Of a stretch of 64,000 bases of DNA, positions 16,856-25,580 are shown in pieces. Origin of the DNA: Amaricoccus macauensis (lineage in GTDB: Bacteria > Pseudomonadota > Alphaproteobacteria > Rhodobacterales > Rhodobacteraceae); the NCBI RefSeq assembly GCF_014201905.1, contig NZ_JACHFM010000001.1, forward strand, positions 1,440,994-1,504,993. Direction: 5' to 3'. Every line of letters begins with the position of its first letter. Within the stretch, counting starts at the first letter, position 1. The notes under the pieces were generated by a model, which worked only from the letters and a program-made list of their open reading frames with translations, was not told the origin of the DNA and made no database searches. The position numbers and the translations under genes were made by a program.

Positions 16856-18464
16856 GGCGCTCGTCACCGGGCGCGGCGACTTCCTCGAACGGCGCGCTGA
16901 ATACGAAGGTCGAGCCAATTCCCGGAGCACTCTCCACGTCGATTGTGCCTCCCATCATCTCCGCGAGCCCCTGACTGATGGCGAGGCCAAGCCCCGTGCC
17001 TTCGGCGGATCGCGTCGAGGAGCCGTCCACCTGATAGAAGCGTTCGAAGATCCGCGGCAACGCCGCGTCGGGGATACCGCGACCCGTGTCGGCAACCCTG
17101 ATGAAGAGCACCGTGCAATCGGGTTCGGGGACAAGGCCGGCGCTCACTTCGACACTGCCCGTGTCGGTGAACTTTACCGCGTTCGAAACGAGGTTGGTGG
17201 CGATCTGGCGGAACGCCTTGCGGTCGCCAAGGAGCGCGATCCCCTCGATATCGGCCCAATTGCACACGAACCGGATGCCCTTTGCGTCTGCCGCCACCCG
17301 GATCATGTCGGTCACATCCCGGATTACCGTCGCCGGCTCGAACGGCGCGACGACGAGTTGCAGATTGCCGGACTCGATCCGGCTGAAGTCGAGGAGATCG
17401 GATATCAGGGCCATCTGCGCATTCGCCGAGGTGAACAGCATGGAAAGGAGCTCCTGTTGCTCGGAGTCGAGCGGGGTCGTCTCGAGCAACTGGGCAACGC
17501 CGAGGATGCCGTTCATCGGTGTCCTCAACTCATGACTCACATTCGACAGAAACTCCGTCTTGCTCTGATCCGCCGCCTTGGCGTCCCGCAGGGCTCCTTC
17601 CAGTCGGCGTGCCGACCGGGAGGCGTGGCAGGCACTGATCGCGCTGATCGTCGCAACGGCGAGCAGCGCGATCATGAGCGGTACGGTCACTTGCCTGAGG
17701 ATTCGCGCGCCCGGTTTCGGGGGCGTCCAGACAACGTAACGAAGGACCTGATCGTCCTTGCCAAGGAGCGGTACCGTTGCCATCCCCGGGACGGGAGCCT
17801 CGGTCAGATGGAGGCCATCGAGCATCAGCGGCCCGCCGATCTGGCGCAGGAGACGAGCGTCGCTGAGTTTCAGCCCATGGATCTGGAACGGGAGATCACT
17901 CAGTGCCACGCCGGGTGGCGGACCGGTGATCGGGGTCACGCGCGCCACGGCGAATGTCCAGAGATCACCTTCGAACAGCGCGAGAATCGTCTGGCCGATC
18001 CTTTCTTCCCGCGGCTCGCTGCCGAGCAGTCCGAGGATTTCCTCCAGCAACTCCGGCGGCAGTACGGAACTCTCCCCCTCCGGCGGCGACCCCAGCCGCC
18101 AACCGAAGGTCTTCCCTTTGGTCGGTTCCACGAACTCGATCAGGTCGAGTGTCCCGATTTCGGCCGCGGCATTGCCGATGTTGCTGTAGATCCAGGGCCG
18201 GTCATCCATTTCGACGGCGCGGTACGCTTCATCCCAGATCGAATAGTCGCGCACTATCGTCTGCGATCGAAGCCGGAATGCCGAAATACCCCCCCGGACC
18301 AGGTTTTCCGATGACTCCTCCGCCAGATGATTGTGCTCCCGCGAGACCCAGAGCACGCTCGACACGACCACGAAGAAGAGCACCACGATCCCGCCAATGT
18401 GCAGCGCGACGAGACGGTGAGACAGCCTGATTCCCTTGTCCGCCTCCGGATCGGAGCGTCTCAC
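16845..18464 (-). CDS. CHASE4-domain membrane sensor histidine kinase
   Basis: A 539-residue kinase. TM1 is at about residues 22-42. A periplasmic CHASE4-like sensor follows (TIVRDYSIWDEAYRAV, with WIYSNIG downstream), then TM2 at about 265-285. HisKA (FLSNVSHELRTPMNG) and HATPase_c (QIATNLVSNAVKFTDTG, ADTGRGIP, GTGLGLAIS) complete it. The phosphorylatable His is in SHELRTP. No receiver is fused; the coupled single-domain regulator downstream takes that place. The ligand is unknown. The 228-bp gap upstream (18465-18692) has no ORF I support. Confidence 0.92.
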   Translation of the reverse strand: MRRSDPEADKGIRLSHRLVALHIGGIVVLFFVVVSSVLWVSREHNHLAEESSENLVRGGISAFRLRSQTIVRDYSIWDEAYRAVEMDDRPWIYSNIGNAAAEIGTLDLIEFVEPTKGKTFGWRLGSPPEGESSVLPPELLEEILGLLGSEPREERIGQTILALFEGDLWTFAVARVTPITGPPPGVALSDLPFQIHGLKLSDARLLRQIGGPLMLDGLHLTEAPVPGMATVPLLGKDDQVLRYVVWTPPKPGARILRQVTVPLMIALLAVATISAISACHASRSARRLEGALRDAKAADQSKTEFLSNVSHELRTPMNGILGVAQLLETTPLDSEQQELLSMLFTSANAQMALISDLLDFSRIESGNLQLVVAPFEPATVIRDVTDMIRVAADAKGIRFVCNWADIEGIALLGDRKAFRQIATNLVSNAVKFTDTGSVEVSAGLVPEPDCTVLFIRVADTGRGIPDAALPRIFERFYQVDGSSTRSAEGTGLGLAISQGLAEMMGGTIDVESAPGIGSTFVFSAPFEEVAAPGDERHAA

Positions 18465-18692
18465 CGAATCAATTCCCTCGCCGCCTGGTCGGCAAAAATG
18501 ACCGTACCGTGACGCGCGGGCGGTAGAGTTTTCTCAGCATCTGGGGGCATTAGCTCGTCGCCGTGAACGTTTTTTCAGGCGGCCCCGCATACCGACTGCC
18601 GAGGCCAACCCAACATTACCAAGGGTTGAAGTGACAGGCAATCGCACGCTTTTTGCTTGCAAACCAAAGTCGGCCGACCGCCGCGATGCGCC

Positions 18693-19802
18693 TCAGTTCC
18701 GACGTTGCCAGCGGCTGCGCATGTCCGGTCCGACTGCCACGACGTCCATCAGGCTGAACCTCGGCGCCAGTTGCAGCGCGGTAATGTCGAGGTCGCCCAC
18801 CGCGGGCACGGCAGATGCGCCGAGGGTCAGGCCAGCCGTGTAGCACACGAGTTCGTCGACCAGATCATCCTCGATCAGCGCCGCGGCAAGCCGCCCTCCG
18901 CCCTCGCAAAGCACCCGGGTGATGCCCCGGTCGCCAAGCCGCTGCATCATCGCCGAAAGATCAAGCTGGCCGTCGGCCTGGAAGGGAATCTCGAGAAGCT
19001 CGGCGCCGAGTTCCGACCATGCCTTGCGCCGACCCTCGTCCGCCTCGATGTCGTGAAAGAGCCACAGGGGCGCCGTCGACGCGGTCGCGGCCAGATGGCC
19101 GTCCCGCGGCAACGACAAGGCCCCGCTCACCACCACGCGCACCGGGCTGCGGTCGCTCATGCCGAGTTCGCGCACGTCCAGCCGGGGATTGTCGCTTCGC
19201 ACGGTGCCGGCGCCCACGAGGATCGCATCGGACTGCGCCCGCAGCAGGTGCACCTCAGTCCGGGCGCGCGGGCCGGTGATCCAGCGGCTCTCGCCCGTCC
19301 CGGTGGCGATCCGCCCGTCAAGGGAGGCCGCGAGCTTCAGTGTCAGCATCGGCCGTCCGGTGCTGACCCGCCGCAGGAAACCACGGTTGAGCGCAGTCGC
19401 GTCGGCAGCGAGACATCCCACCTCGACCTCGATTCCCGCCGCCCGGAGCGCAGCGAGGCCCGCGCCGCTCACGCGCGGGTCGGGATCCTCGATCGCAATG
19501 ACCACCCGAGCGACGCCCGACGCGATCAGCGCGTCGGTGCATGGCCCCGCGCGGCCCTCGCGGACACACGGCTCGAGCGTCACGTAAGCAGTGGCGCCGC
19601 GCGCCCGCGCGCCGGCTTCGGCGAGCGCCGCCGCCTCGGCGTGCGGCCGGCCGCCGTCGGCCGTTCGCCCGCGCCCAACCACCTCATTCCCGGCCACGAT
19701 GACGCAGCCCACTGCCGGATTCGGCCAGACCCGTCCAAGCCCTCGGCGCGCCAGACCGAGTGCCGTCCGCATCCAGCCCGCGTCGCTGGCGCTCGTGCTC
19801 AT
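18693..19802 (-). CDS. ribD: Bifunctional diaminohydroxyphosphoribosylaminopyrimidine deaminase / 5-amino-6-(5-phosphoribosylamino)uracil reductase
   Basis: A 369-residue RibD. The N-terminal zinc deaminase has HAEAAAL and YVTLEPCVREGRAGPCTDAL. The C-terminal NADPH reductase has RPMLTLKLAASLDGRIATG, AILVGAGTVRSDNPRL and LCEGGGRLAAALI. It catalyses steps two and three of riboflavin synthesis. It is 4 nt downstream of nrdR. The next riboflavin gene (ribE) is displaced by the OPX/SET/kinase block. Confidence 0.96.
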   Translation of the reverse strand: MSTSASDAGWMRTALGLARRGLGRVWPNPAVGCVIVAGNEVVGRGRTADGGRPHAEAAALAEAGARARGATAYVTLEPCVREGRAGPCTDALIASGVARVVIAIEDPDPRVSGAGLAALRAAGIEVEVGCLAADATALNRGFLRRVSTGRPMLTLKLAASLDGRIATGTGESRWITGPRARTEVHLLRAQSDAILVGAGTVRSDNPRLDVRELGMSDRSPVRVVVSGALSLPRDGHLAATASTAPLWLFHDIEADEGRRKAWSELGAELLEIPFQADGQLDLSAMMQRLGDRGITRVLCEGGGRLAAALIEDDLVDELVCYTAGLTLGASAVPAVGDLDITALQLAPRFSLMDVVAVGPDMRSRWQRRN

Positions 19803-19806
19803 GTCG

Positions 19807-20283
19807 TCAGTCTTCTTCCCGTCCCACCGTCGCCGGGGGCCGCAATTCGGAGACGAAGTCCTCGAAGTCGTCGGCCGCCTGGAAGTTCTTGTAGACGCTC
19901 GCGAAGCGCACGTAGGCCACGGTGTCGATCCGTGCGAGCGCTTCCATCACGATCGCACCGATCGTGTCCGACGGGATGTCGGTCTCGCCCATCGATTCAA
20001 GCCTGCGGACGATCCCCGAAATCATCTGGTCCAGCCGCTCGCTCTCGATCGGCCGCTTCTGCATCGCGATCCGAATGGAGCGCTCCAGCTTGTCGCGGTC
20101 GAACGCCTCGCGCCGCCCGCTCTTTTTCACCACCACGAGGTCGCGCAGCTGCACTCGCTCATAAGTGGTGAACCGCCCACCGCAGGCCGGGCAGAATCGC
20201 CGCCGGCGAATCGACACGTGATCTTCGGCAGGCCGGCTGTCCTTCACCTGGGTATCGATATTGCCACAGAACGGACAGCGCAT
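19807..20283 (-). CDS. nrdR: Transcriptional repressor NrdR
   Basis: A 158-residue NrdR with an N-terminal zinc ribbon ([34 protein letters not shown]) and an ATP-cone ([19 protein letters not shown]). It senses ATP/dATP and represses ribonucleotide reductase genes. The nrdR-ribD order is usual in alphaproteobacteria. Nothing is odd in length or motifs. Confidence 0.97.
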   Translation of the reverse strand: MRCPFCGNIDTQVKDSRPAEDHVSIRRRRFCPACGGRFTTYERVQLRDLVVVKKSGRREAFDRDKLERSIRIAMQKRPIESERLDQMISGIVRRLESMGETDIPSDTIGAIVMEALARIDTVAYVRFASVYKNFQAADDFEDFVSELRPPATVGREED

Positions 20284-20379
20284 GCCTTGCCCTCGGGTCG
20301 CTACTCGGCGGGTTCGCGAGCACTATAGGGATGCATCGAATTGTTGGGTAGTGACAAGTTCAAACCACAACATGGCGAT

Positions 20380-21456
20380 TCACTCGGGGCCGAGATAGTA
20401 GCGCAGGGTTCCGAACCATGCGGCGGAGCCCAGCGTGTCGAGGATTGCCCGGTTGATCGGCTCCCGCAGCGACGACCCTTCCGGAAGGGCCATGGCATAG
20501 GTTTCCGGCGCGAACCGGACGGGAGCGAGGTCAATGCCGCCGGTTGCCGCACTCTCCCACGCCAGCTCGGATTCGTCCGCGACGAAGGCATCTATCTCGC
20601 CGCTCGTCACGGCGCGAAGGCCGTCTCCCAGCGTCGGAAATGTCTCGACACGCGTCCCAAGCGCCTTCAATTGCGCCGTAGCCGGCCCGCCTGCGACGAT
20701 CCCCACGCGCATGCGGGTGAGATCGCCCGCCGTGCTGACGCCGCCGTTCAACCGGTCAGCGGTCAGGATTGCCGAGAGCTGCGCCGTGGCGAGCGAAACG
20801 AGGCCGAGGGCAAGCAACATCCAGACGATCCCGAGGAGACGCCCCGCGACGGTGATCGGCGCCTTGTCACCGTACCCAACCGTGGTCATGGTCACGGTCG
20901 CCCACCAGAAGCCGCTGAAGAGCCCCCTGGCCGCAGTCTGCTCGAATTCCGGGTTCTTCCGCCGCTCCGCGACCCAGGCGAGGGCGCCGATGACGACCGT
21001 CAGCAGGATGAGCACGGCGAGCACGCTGCGGAACTCCGGCGATGCCAGCGCCTTCAGCAGGTCGAGGATCGGCACCGGACGTGTGGACGGCACGGCAACC
21101 GCGAGCCCGCTCTGGAAGTAGCCGTTGGTGAAATCGACCGCACGCTCACCGTCCGCCGTCGGAACGATGGCCCCGATCGCACCATCGAGCCGTCCCGCTG
21201 CGACCTCGCCCACCAGCGCGCCCGGCTCCGCTTCGACGAGTTCGTAGCGAAAGCCGACCCGGTCAGCGACCTGCGAGAGGAGATCGATGCTGAGCCCGAT
21301 CCACGCGCCATCGGCGCCTTGCATTGCGAAGGGCGGCGCGGTGGTCGTGCCAATGCGCAGGGCCGGTGCCTCCTCGGAATGGCAGGGCGCCGCAAGGGCG
21401 AGCGTCAGGCAGAGCGCAACCGCAACCTTCCCGCGTCGCGAACAGGGCCGCCTCAT
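20380..21456 (-). CDS. Ionotropic glutamate receptor-like potassium channel (GluR0 type)
   Basis: The 358-residue protein has a signal peptide (residues 1-27), then a periplasmic amino-acid-binding lobe S1 (LRIGTTTAPPFAM). TM1 is at about 142-163, a pore loop with the K+-channel selectivity filter TVGYGD is at 192-197, and TM2 is at about 203-225. The second binding lobe S2 (about 238-355) follows. This S1-M1-P-M2-S2 order is that of prokaryotic ionotropic glutamate receptors such as GluR0. SLATAQLSAILT just after TM2 resembles the SYTANLAA gating motif of animal receptors. ATG 21456 overlaps the stop of the upstream hydrolase gene (ATGA). The ligand is unknown. Confidence 0.87.
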   Translation of the reverse strand: MRRPCSRRGKVAVALCLTLALAAPCHSEEAPALRIGTTTAPPFAMQGADGAWIGLSIDLLSQVADRVGFRYELVEAEPGALVGEVAAGRLDGAIGAIVPTADGERAVDFTNGYFQSGLAVAVPSTRPVPILDLLKALASPEFRSVLAVLILLTVVIGALAWVAERRKNPEFEQTAARGLFSGFWWATVTMTTVGYGDKAPITVAGRLLGIVWMLLALGLVSLATAQLSAILTADRLNGGVSTAGDLTRMRVGIVAGGPATAQLKALGTRVETFPTLGDGLRAVTSGEIDAFVADESELAWESAATGGIDLAPVRFAPETYAMALPEGSSLREPINRAILDTLGSAAWFGTLRYYLGPE

Positions 21457-22484
21457 GCGTCCGCGAATCCCCTGAGCAGCCCGGCGACATTCTCGCCGAT
21501 CGCCTCGACGGCATAGCCGCCCTCCATCACGAAGAGCGTCGGCAGCCCGAGCGCCGCAATCCCCGCGCCCATGAGCGGATAGTCGATGGTGTCGAGCCGG
21601 AACTGGCTGATCGGATCGCCGTGGAAGGTATCGACCCCGAGTGAGACCACGACAACGTCCGGGGCGAAGCGTGCAATGGCCGTCGCGGCAACCGCGTAGG
21701 CCTCTGACCATTGCCCGAAATCGGTGCCGTGCGGCAGCGGCAGGTTCAGGTTCGCCCCCTCGCCGGCCCCCGCGCCCCGCTCGTCGGCGTGGCCGAGGAA
21801 GTAGGGGAATTCCACCATCGGATCGGCGTGGATGTTCACCACCTGCACATCGCCACGCTCGTAAAACATGTCCTGCGTGCCGTTGCCGTGGTGATAGTCG
21901 ACGTCGAGGACCGTCACTTTTCCGGCGCCCCGCAGGCGGAACGATTCCGCGGCGACCGCGGCGTTGTTGATGTAGCAATACCCCCCGGCGAACCGCGCCC
22001 CGGCATGGTGGCCCGGCGGCCGGCAAAGGGCGAAAGCGGCGCGTTCCCCGCCCGCCACCAGCGCGGCCGCGCTCAGAGCCACATCATGGCTGGACTTCAC
22101 CGCATCCCAGGTGCCGGCGACGAAGGTGGCACCGGCATCCATGGAATAGAACCCGAGGAGCCCGTCGATGTCCGCCGGCGGCACGTCGCACCGCAACCCC
22201 GGGCGCGGCCAGATGAACGGCATCGCCGGACCGTCACGCCCGGCGGCTTGCCAGAGCCCCCAGACGCGGGAGAGGAACTCGACATAGTCCGGAGCATGCA
22301 GGCGCATCGCAATCGAAAGGTCGTGCGTGTCCGGCTCCCGGATCGGCCCGAGACCCGCAGCCTCGACGCTCGCCCGGATGAGCTCGGCGCGGCGCGGCAG
22401 CTCGAAGGCTGGCACGATCGCGCCCGGCTGCAACTCGTTGTTGCCGCTGTGCCCGGCGTGGCGCGGCGAATAGACCGTCTGCAT
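21453..22484 (-). CDS. Histone deacetylase-superfamily hydrolase, acetylpolyamine amidohydrolase-like
   Basis: A 343-residue zinc hydrolase with the arginase/deacetylase active site: RPPGHHAG (catalytic His pair), GYCYINNAA, DVDYHHGNGTQDMFY (zinc ligands Asp and His), SLGVDTFHGDP (third ligand) and MEGGYAV. The FYERGDV continuation and overall size resemble acetylpolyamine amidohydrolases (AphA-like), which deacetylate acetylputrescine, acetylcadaverine or acetylspermidine. Substrate is inferred from family only. Coupled by a 4-nt overlap to the downstream channel gene. Confidence 0.88.
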   Translation of the reverse strand: MQTVYSPRHAGHSGNNELQPGAIVPAFELPRRAELIRASVEAAGLGPIREPDTHDLSIAMRLHAPDYVEFLSRVWGLWQAAGRDGPAMPFIWPRPGLRCDVPPADIDGLLGFYSMDAGATFVAGTWDAVKSSHDVALSAAALVAGGERAAFALCRPPGHHAGARFAGGYCYINNAAVAAESFRLRGAGKVTVLDVDYHHGNGTQDMFYERGDVQVVNIHADPMVEFPYFLGHADERGAGAGEGANLNLPLPHGTDFGQWSEAYAVAATAIARFAPDVVVVSLGVDTFHGDPISQFRLDTIDYPLMGAGIAALGLPTLFVMEGGYAVEAIGENVAGLLRGFADA

Positions 22485-22550
22485 CTGGATCGTCCCCGGA
22501 GCCCGCGCCGTCAGCCTAAGCCGCCGCTCCCGGCCTGCGCAAGGCGCGGG

Positions 22551-23027
22551 TCAGCGCAGCCCGGTCTCCTCGAGCAGTCCGGCGGCCTTCGCCTCGTAGT
22601 AGTAGCCTTTGGCATAGAGGCCCACCGCCCGGTCCCGGTCGCCGCCGGAGACGAGCCACGCCCCCCGCAGGTACTTGACCGCAAATTCGAGGTTCGTCGC
22701 CGGATCGAGAAGGCCGCTCGGCTCGCCCCGGAAGCCCATCGACCGCGCCGTCGCCGGAAGGATCTGCATGAGGCCGTAGTACGGGCCGTTGCGCGCCTCG
22801 GGACGGTGCCGGCTCTCGCGGATCACCACCCGCTGCACCAGATCCTGCGGCACAGCGTAGCGCGCGGCCGCGCCATTGATCAGATCCCGCAGCTCCGGCG
22901 TCTCGTTGGGATAGAGCGGCAGCGCCCGCGAAACCTCCGGCGCAGTCTGGACCCGGGACGTACCCGAACACCCAGCCAGAAGGATCGCACCCGCCGCAAG
23001 ACCGGCGGCAACCGTCACTGCCCGCAT
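22551..23027 (-). CDS. Lytic transglycosylase lipoprotein (SLT, GH23)
   Basis: A 158-residue lipoprotein with lipobox LAGC (residues 17-20) and a GGAGAG ribosome site. A soluble lytic transglycosylase domain follows: VVIRESRHRPEARN with the catalytic Glu, YYGLMQILPATARSMGF, and NLEFAVKYLRGAW. It cleaves peptidoglycan with formation of 1,6-anhydro-muramyl ends. It is small for the family, essentially a bare catalytic domain. Confidence 0.9.
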   Translation of the reverse strand: MRAVTVAAGLAAGAILLAGCSGTSRVQTAPEVSRALPLYPNETPELRDLINGAAARYAVPQDLVQRVVIRESRHRPEARNGPYYGLMQILPATARSMGFRGEPSGLLDPATNLEFAVKYLRGAWLVSGGDRDRAVGLYAKGYYYEAKAAGLLEETGLR

Positions 23028-23215
23028 GTCGACTCTCCGGTCGCTGACCTCGTTAACCGTAACGCTGTTCCGGCCCGATCGCATCGCGTGTCAACTGAGG
23101 CAGTGCTCATAGGCGGATTTCCGCCCATCCAGATGCGCCCGTGCATCGGGCCCCGACTTTCCCTAAGAGGAGGACCGGGGCGCCCAGCATGCGCCTCTTT
23201 GCTCAAGGATCCCGG

Positions 23216-24490
23216 ATGGTCGTCTCGCTGGTTATCGTTCTTGTACTCATTGTACTGAACGGCTTTTTCGCCATGTCCGAGCTCGCCATCGTCTCAGCGA
23301 AGCGCCCGCGCCTCGAGATCATGGCCAAGGCGGGCAACGGTGGCGCGGCCCGGGCGCTCCGTCTCGCCGAGGATCCGACCGGGTTCCTCTCGACCGTGCA
23401 GATCGGCATCACCCTCATCGGCATCTTCGCCGGTGCCTACTCGGGCGCCACGCTTTCCGCGCCGATCGCCGAGGCGCTGCGCGGCGTGCCGGCGCTGGCG
23501 AAGATCGCAAACCCCCTCGCGTTCGGCATCGTCGTCGTCGCGACCACCTACGTCTCGCTCATCATCGGCGAGCTGGTCCCGAAACGCCTCGCACTGCGCA
23601 ACGCCGAGGGGCTCGCGGCGACCGTCTCCGGCCCGATGGCCGTGCTCGCCACCATCGGCAAGCCCGTCGTCTGGTTCCTCCGCATCTCGACCGAAGCCGT
23701 CCTCGGCCTGCTCCGCGCCCGCGGCGAGGCACCGAGCGCCGTCACCGAGGAAGAGGTGAAGGCGATGATCGCCGAGGGCACCGACGCCGGTGTCTTCCAC
23801 GCCGCCGAACGCGAGCTCCTCGAAGGCGTCATCCGCTTCGCCGATCGCCCGGTAAAGGGCGTCATGGTGCCGCGCCACGCCATTTCCTGGCTCGACGTCA
23901 ACGATCCGATGGACACGATCCTCCTTGAGGTCCTGTCGTCCGGCCACTCGCGCTTTCCGCTTTGCGACGGCGAGGTCGACGAGGTGCTGGGCTACCTGCA
24001 CGTGAAGGACATCCTGCAGCTCACCGTCTCCGGCGGCACCGATCTCCGCGCCGCGGCTCGCGAACCGCTCTATGTCGGCGAGACGATCCAGGCGCTCAGG
24101 ATGATCGAGCTCTTCCGCTCGTCCGGGACACACATCGCCATCGTCGTCGACGAGTACGGCAGCCTCGAGGGCCTCGTCACGCCCACCGACATTCTCACGG
24201 CGATCGCCGGCGACCTGCCCGATCACGACGAAAGCGACGAGGACGGTGCCGTGCAGCGGGAGGATGGCTCCTGGCTGCTCGACGGTAGCCTGCCGATCGA
24301 CCAGGTCGCACGTCATCTCGAGGTGGAGGACATGAGTTCCAACGACTTCGTGACGCTCGCGGGCATGATCATCGAGGAACTGGGTCACATTCCCATCCCC
24401 GGCGAGAGCGTCACCCTGCACGGCTGGCGCTTCGAGGTGATCGACCTCGACGGCCGACGGATCGACAAGGTGCTCGCCCGCCGCCCCTGA
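23216..24490 (+). CDS. HlyC/CorC (CNNM) family membrane protein
   Basis: The 424-residue protein has an N-terminal DUF21 transmembrane domain (VIVLVLIVLNGFFAMSELA to about residue 175), a CBS pair (PRHAISWLDVNDPMDTIL; VVDEYGSLEGLVTPTDILTAI) and a C-terminal CorC_HlyC domain (FVTLAGMIIEELGHIP). The family is linked to Mg2+/Co2+ efflux; older annotations call it hemolysin. ATG 23216 has AAGGA at a good distance; alternatives at 23189 (ATG) and 23141 (GTG) extend the N-terminus with non-conserved residues. Confidence 0.92.
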   Translation: MVVSLVIVLVLIVLNGFFAMSELAIVSAKRPRLEIMAKAGNGGAARALRLAEDPTGFLSTVQIGITLIGIFAGAYSGATLSAPIAEALRGVPALAKIANPLAFGIVVVATTYVSLIIGELVPKRLALRNAEGLAATVSGPMAVLATIGKPVVWFLRISTEAVLGLLRARGEAPSAVTEEEVKAMIAEGTDAGVFHAAERELLEGVIRFADRPVKGVMVPRHAISWLDVNDPMDTILLEVLSSGHSRFPLCDGEVDEVLGYLHVKDILQLTVSGGTDLRAAAREPLYVGETIQALRMIELFRSSGTHIAIVVDEYGSLEGLVTPTDILTAIAGDLPDHDESDEDGAVQREDGSWLLDGSLPIDQVARHLEVEDMSSNDFVTLAGMIIEELGHIPIPGESVTLHGWRFEVIDLDGRRIDKVLARRP

Positions 24491-24492
24491 AA

Positions 24493-24534
24493 CCGTCAGC
24501 GAATCCGTCAGCGAGCCGTCAGGCGCGCTGACGC
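24493..24534. promoter_or_regulatory. Phased heptamer array (CCGTCAG x3 plus inverted CTGACGC), probable response-regulator box
   Basis: CCGTCAG occurs at 24493-24499, 24505-24511 and 24516-24522 (12- and 11-bp periods), then CTGACGC in the opposite direction at 24528-24534. Heptamers with 11-bp spacing are the layout of OmpR/PhoB-family operators (7 bp plus 4 bp). The array sits 13-54 bp before the PepSY gene, whose operon encodes an OmpR-type regulator. The same heptamer recurs before the RTX gene at 26922-26960. Confidence 0.7.
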
Positions 24535-24546
24535 AACATCCCGCCC

Positions 24547-24894
24547 ATGCAACGCCCGATTCTCCTCGCTCTCGCCCTCGCTGTCAGCCCGGGACCGGCC
24601 ATCACCCAAGGTGCGGCGCCGCCCCCGGGCGTGGAGCCGGGCAGCGGCACGACCGACGTCGCCCGGGCGCGCGACGCGCTGGAGCAGGGCAAGGCCCTGC
24701 CACTGGTCGATATTCTGAAGATCGTTCAGGATCAGGTGGACGCGCGCATCATCGAGGTGGAGTTCGAGGAAGAGGGTGACCACTATGTCTACGAGTTCGA
24801 ACTCATCACTCCCGACGGCCGCCTGCTCGAAGCCAAGGCCGATCCTGTGACCGGCCGCATCCTCGAAGTGGGTGAGGACTCGGACGACGACTGA
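24547..24894 (+). CDS. Periplasmic PepSY-domain protein
   Basis: The 115-residue protein has a signal peptide (first about 21 residues) and a single C-terminal PepSY domain (ALPLVDILKIVQDQVDARII, then EVEFEEEGDHYVYEFELIT, ending RLLEAKADPVTGRIL) and an acidic end EDSDDD. PepSY proteins next to two-component genes are common in proteobacteria and are suspected sensory accessories of the kinase. Its stop overlaps the regulator ATG by 1 nt, so it is first in a PepSY-RR-HK operon. Confidence 0.88.
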   Translation: MQRPILLALALAVSPGPAITQGAAPPPGVEPGSGTTDVARARDALEQGKALPLVDILKIVQDQVDARIIEVEFEEEGDHYVYEFELITPDGRLLEAKADPVTGRILEVGEDSDDD

Positions 24895-25553
24895 TGCGCG
24901 CGCTTGCGGTTGAAGATGATCCCCGTATCCAACGCGATCTCGCTGCGGCGCTGAGCGGCGCGGGCTTTCGCGTCGAGACCTGTGGCAACGGCGAAGAGGC
25001 CTGGTTCCTCGGCGATACCGAGGACTATGACCTCATCGTCCTCGACCTGGGCCTGCCCGGCATGGACGGCCTCGCGGTGCTGAAACGCTGGCGCGCAGCG
25101 GGCCGTGACACACCGGTCCTCGTGCTGACGGCGCGCGGCGCCTGGACCGAGCGGGTGGAGGGGATCGACGCCGGTGCCGACGACTACCTGCCGAAGCCCT
25201 TCCACATGCAGGAACTCGTCGCGCGCGCTCGCAGCCTCGTGCGCCGCGCCGCCGGCCGCGGCGGCGCCACGCAGACCTTTGGCCCGCTTGTCATCGACGC
25301 GAACCGCATGACCGCGACGCTGCGCGGCGTACCACTTGCGCTCTCCGCGCTCGAATATCGCCTGCTCGCCTATCTGGCACTGCACCGCGAGCGAGTCGTC
25401 GCTCCGTCCGATCTGCTCGAACACCTCTATGGCGATGACGACGCCCGTGAGGCGAATGCGCTTGAGGCGCTCATCACCCGCCTTCGCCGCAAACTCGGCC
25501 CGGGGATCGTCGGCACTCGGCGGGGCTTCGGCTACTTCCTCGAAGCCGCCTGA
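24894..25553 (+). CDS. OmpR/PhoP-family response regulator
   Basis: A 219-residue two-domain regulator. The receiver has VEDD (acidic pocket), IVLDLGLPGMDG (phospho-Asp), VLTARGA and YLPKPF. The winged-helix Trans_reg_C domain has LSALEYRLLAYLALH, LLEHLYGDDDAREANALEALITRLRRKLG and IVGTRRGFGYFL. The PhoP/QseB-like pattern matches the PhoQ-like kinase that follows. It probably binds the CGTCAG heptamers before its own operon and before the RTX gene. Confidence 0.94.
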   Translation: MRALAVEDDPRIQRDLAAALSGAGFRVETCGNGEEAWFLGDTEDYDLIVLDLGLPGMDGLAVLKRWRAAGRDTPVLVLTARGAWTERVEGIDAGADDYLPKPFHMQELVARARSLVRRAAGRGGATQTFGPLVIDANRMTATLRGVPLALSALEYRLLAYLALHRERVVAPSDLLEHLYGDDDAREANALEALITRLRRKLGPGIVGTRRGFGYFLEAA

Positions 25554-25580
25554 GGTGTGGCTCCGCTTTCGGCCGCTCGC

